From Gallibacterium salpingitidis (GTDB lineage: Bacteria > Pseudomonadota > Gammaproteobacteria > Enterobacterales > Pasteurellaceae), in assembly GCF_001678495.1 (NCBI RefSeq), contig NZ_JTJL01000039.1:1-49081 (forward strand): a DNA stretch of 49,081 nucleotides, written 5' to 3'. Numbering within the stretch: position 1 is the first letter of the stretch; every line of letters starts with the position of its first letter. Shown here piece by piece: positions 46,902-49,081 of the stretch. Under the pieces are notes generated by a model, which saw only the letters and a list, made by a program, of their open reading frames with translations, did not search any database and was not told the origin of the DNA. The position numbers and the translations under genes are program-made.

Positions 46902-47900
46902 CTATAAAGATTTGAGTTTTTGCCATACAGTGTCATCTACAGGGATACCATTTGCTTTGTTATCCGCTAGCAGTGTTGTGAATTCATGCCCTGGTAACCG
47001 CACTTCTACATTTGGATCGGCACGTTCTGCTGTTTTTACATATTCAATGATGCGATTTAGTTTCTCATCTTTGGTCTTACCATCAATTAAGCGATCTACT
47101 TCAATAGCAATAAAAACTTGAGAGACACAATATTCGTCATCTTTCTCCTCTGTAACTTCTGCTACAGATAGTCCATTAGAAAGTAATGTTGCAATCATAT
47201 CGAGTACTATTGATAACCCAGATCCTTTCCAGAATCCCATTGGTAATAAACGACGATTACGTTCAATCGTTGCAGGATCACGCGTTAAATTACCATTATC
47301 ATCAAACCCTGCATCTACAAACGTTTGACGTCCCGCTAAACGATTTACCTCTAACATTCCATAGGAATACATTGAACAAGACATATCTACCATCGTAATA
47401 GGATTACTAGGAATAGCGATAATAAGAGGGTTAGTACCAATACGACATTCCTTTGCTCCCCATGGTGGCATCACTGCAATCGAATTTGTCCAACAAATTC
47501 CGATATATCCTTTCTCTGCAGCCTGCCAACCATAACCACCACCACGCATCCAGTGATTTGCATTTTTTAATGCAACTACGCCAATACCAAACTCATCAGC
47601 AATATTCATTGCACGATCCATCATTTTTTTCGCGGTTAAATTCCCGATGGCTTGATGAGCATCCCATTGTTCAATTGCTCCTAAAGATAAGACTTTTGTC
47701 GGTTCAGCTTCTGGATGAATATCGCCCTTCTCTAACTGTTGAATAAATCTAGGAAAACGATTCACTCCATGGGAATAAACTCCAGCTTGTGTTGTATCAG
47801 CAAACATAGTTGCACATGCCTCAGAAGTTTTTTCACTTACTCCTCTTGATAACAACACACGTTTAAACTCAGCTTTTAGCTCTTCATAACTAACTCTCAT
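46902..47900 (-). CDS. yiaK: 2,3-diketo-L-gulonate reductase
   Basis: A 332-aa NADH-dependent reductase of the malate/L-lactate dehydrogenase (LDH2) family, the same length as E. coli YiaK. It reduces 2,3-diketo-L-gulonate, an ascorbate breakdown product, to 3-keto-L-gulonate. Family blocks are [18 protein letters not shown], with the catalytic His in [22 protein letters not shown], and [20 protein letters not shown]. It is the first gene of the operon, after a GAGGAGA ribosome site. Confidence 0.95.
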   Translation of the reverse strand: MRVSYEELKAEFKRVLLSRGVSEKTSEACATMFADTTQAGVYSHGVNRFPRFIQQLEKGDIHPEAEPTKVLSLGAIEQWDAHQAIGNLTAKKMMDRAMNIADEFGIGVVALKNANHWMRGGGYGWQAAEKGYIGICWTNSIAVMPPWGAKECRIGTNPLIIAIPSNPITMVDMSCSMYSYGMLEVNRLAGRQTFVDAGFDDNGNLTRDPATIERNRRLLPMGFWKGSGLSIVLDMIATLLSNGLSVAEVTEEKDDEYCVSQVFIAIEVDRLIDGKTKDEKLNRIIEYVKTAERADPNVEVRLPGHEFTTLLADNKANGIPVDDTVWQKLKSL

Positions 47901-47914
47901 ATTCTCTCCTCAAT

Positions 47915-47939
47915 ATTTCATATTGTGAAATGATATTTC
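47915..47939. promoter_or_regulatory. Candidate YiaJ operator near the yiaK start
   Basis: Three alternating ATTTC/GAAAT blocks occur within 25 bp: ATTTCA-N5-TGAAAT (47915-47931) and GAAAT-N3-ATTTC (47927-47939). They lie 15 bp upstream of the yiaK ATG, where a repressor would block the promoter or transcript start. IclR-family proteins bind such short palindromes. Confidence 0.45.
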
Positions 47940-47996
47940 GTATAATAAACTTAACTTAGAGTTAGTCAATCAACAAAATTATGTCTATTTTATATT

Positions 47997-48012
47997 TGTG
48001 ATCTACTTCTCA
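47997..48012 (-). promoter_or_regulatory. CRP-like site between yiaK and yiaJ
   Basis: TGTGATCTACTTCTCA matches 9 of 10 CRP half-site consensus bases and lies 97 bp upstream of yiaK. A weaker copy, TGTGATTTAAATAGCA, is at 48020-48035. The E. coli yiaK operon is known to be CRP-activated, which fits. Confidence 0.6.
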
Positions 48013-48109
48013 TTAATTTTGTGATTTAAATAGCAGCAGATTTTAAAAAGGCATAGTAATATATTGGTAATAAATAGAAGCTGTCATTGATAAAGAGAGT
48101 TAGATAGAA

Positions 48110-48937
48110 ATGAATCAAAAAAATGAAACAATAAAAAACATGGAGGAAAAAGTTACAGGAAGTCAAAGCTTAGTGAGAGGATTGCATCTTCTTGATATTT
48201 TAAGTAATTATCCGAATGGTTGTCCTCTAGCACGCATTGCAGAACTCGCTCAACTAAACAAAAGTACAACGCATCGACTTCTACAAAGTTTACAATGTGC
48301 AGGCTATGTTAAACCTGCTCTCGCGGCTGGAAGTTATAGGCTTTCTACAAAATGTCTGGCATTAGGACAAAAAGTTCTTTCTTCTATCAACATAATCAAT
48401 GTTGCAGCTCCCCACTTAGAACAATTAAATCTAACTATCGGTGAAACAATAAACTTTTCATATCGTGAAGATGATCAAGTGATTCTTATTTATAAACTTG
48501 AACCAACTACAGGTATGATTAGAACCCGTTCATATATAGGCCAATACATGCAACTTTACTGTTCTGCTATGGGAAAATTATTTTTGGCTTATGATTCTTC
48601 AATTAAATTGGCTGACTATTGGGAAAGAAATCAAAATATTATTCAACAACTCACATTTAACACCATTACTAATCTATCAATCATGCAGCAAGAGCTTGTT
48701 TTAATTAGACAAAATGGTTTTGCAATGGATCGTGAAGAAAATGAATTAGGCATCTCTTGTATTGCTGTTCCTGTGTTTAACTTAAAAGGTAAAATCCAAT
48801 ACACTATCTCTGTTTCACTATCCACTATCAAATTAAGCCAATTAGGGCATGCTCATATACTCAAGCCCCTTCTAGAAGCGGCCCGAAATATTTCAGAAGA
48901 ACTAGGTTGGACAGATACTAACACCCCATCCATTTAA
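48110..48937 (+). CDS. yiaJ: IclR-family repressor of the yiaK operon
   Basis: A 275-aa regulator (282 in E. coli YiaJ/PlaR). The N-terminal winged helix-turn-helix contains LARIAELAQLNKSTTHRLLQ (about 43-62). The C-terminal effector domain retains GETINFSYREDDQVILIYKL, CSAMGKLFLAY and AMDREENELGISCIAVPVF. Identity with E. coli YiaJ is high in these blocks. It is divergent from yiaK and should repress it until an effector binds. A 38-bp palindromic terminator follows. Confidence 0.94.
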   Translation: MNQKNETIKNMEEKVTGSQSLVRGLHLLDILSNYPNGCPLARIAELAQLNKSTTHRLLQSLQCAGYVKPALAAGSYRLSTKCLALGQKVLSSINIINVAAPHLEQLNLTIGETINFSYREDDQVILIYKLEPTTGMIRTRSYIGQYMQLYCSAMGKLFLAYDSSIKLADYWERNQNIIQQLTFNTITNLSIMQQELVLIRQNGFAMDREENELGISCIAVPVFNLKGKIQYTISVSLSTIKLSQLGHAHILKPLLEAARNISEELGWTDTNTPSI

Positions 48938-48947
48938 TCTTTTATGT

Positions 48948-48985
48948 ATCCACATCTATTTAGTTATAACTAAATAGATGTGGAT
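48948..48985 (+). terminator. Palindromic terminator after yiaJ
   Basis: A perfect 38-bp palindrome with 17-bp arms (48948-48964 and 48969-48985) around TATA lies 10 bp after the yiaJ stop and is followed by TTTCTC. It probably ends the yiaJ transcript. The rest of the window to 49081 shows no gene. Confidence 0.8.
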
Positions 48986-49081
48986 TTTCTCACTCTCATA
49001 CAGCATTCATCCCTATTCTATCAACGTTTGAATATTAATTTTGTTACTTATTTATTAATTTAATTAAAAGGTCTAATAGAC

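Overview
The window is a chromosomal segment of a gamma-proteobacterium, almost certainly a member of the Pasteurellaceae. The evidence is gene content and order: rpsU-dnaG-rpoD, gmk-rpoZ-spoT-recG, ilvY/ilvC, torYZ and a yiaKLMNO-lyx-sgbHUE cluster, all encoding proteins close to Haemophilus and E. coli homologues, on an AT-rich background. I cannot name the species. Neither known Pasteurellaceae DNA-uptake 9-mer is enriched, which argues against a close relative of H. influenzae or A. pleuropneumoniae.

Layout. (1) 1-343: promoter and antiterminator leader of an rRNA operon on the minus strand; the 16S gene lies off the left edge. (2) 344-6898, minus strand: housekeeping run gmk-rpoZ-spoT-recG-ubiC-murI, preceded by a MarC-family membrane gene (6976-7608). 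(3) 7662-9569: an ABC-F protein (YheS type), convergent with tsaD (9620-10639). (4) 10847-14895: the macromolecular synthesis operon rpsU-dnaG-rpoD with an internal terminator. (5) 15034-15339: a small exported Lys/His-rich protein. (6) 15712-19311: mannitol PTS operon mtlA-mtlD-mtlR behind two CRP sites. (7) 19653-30842: L-arabinose region with a GPH symporter and GH43 arabinofuranosidase, araC, araBDA (minus) and the ABC transporter araFGH (plus). (8) 30985-36507: torE-torY-torZ-torD respiratory S-/N-oxide reductase operon plus a divergent AraC-family regulator. It is flanked by a relic of the ilvY 3' end and by ilvY itself. (9) 36528-39055: ilvY and ilvC. (10) 39106-39800: a decayed IS200-type element. 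(11) 39825-48937: the yiaK-to-sgbE 2,3-diketo-L-gulonate/L-xylulose operon on the minus strand and its divergent IclR-family repressor yiaJ.

How it fits together. Much of the right two thirds is carbon acquisition. Mannitol enters as fructose 6-phosphate. L-arabinose, taken up free by AraFGH or released inside the cell from arabinosides, and diketogulonate/L-xylulose both end at L-ribulose 5-phosphate, which one of two paralogous 4-epimerases (AraD, SgbE) converts to D-xylulose 5-phosphate. CRP-like sites precede each of these units. A composite AraC-like plus CRP-like cassette with identical internal spacing sits upstream of both araF and the symporter-GH43 pair, which ties those two units into one regulon.

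No wholly new system was found. The least expected observations are the shared AraC/CRP cassette, the ilvY relic bracketing the tor cluster, the unannotated 48-residue torE, the exported Lys/His-rich protein, and the IS200 copy with a 12-C tract, two in-frame stops and a Shine-Dalgarno-hiding hairpin.
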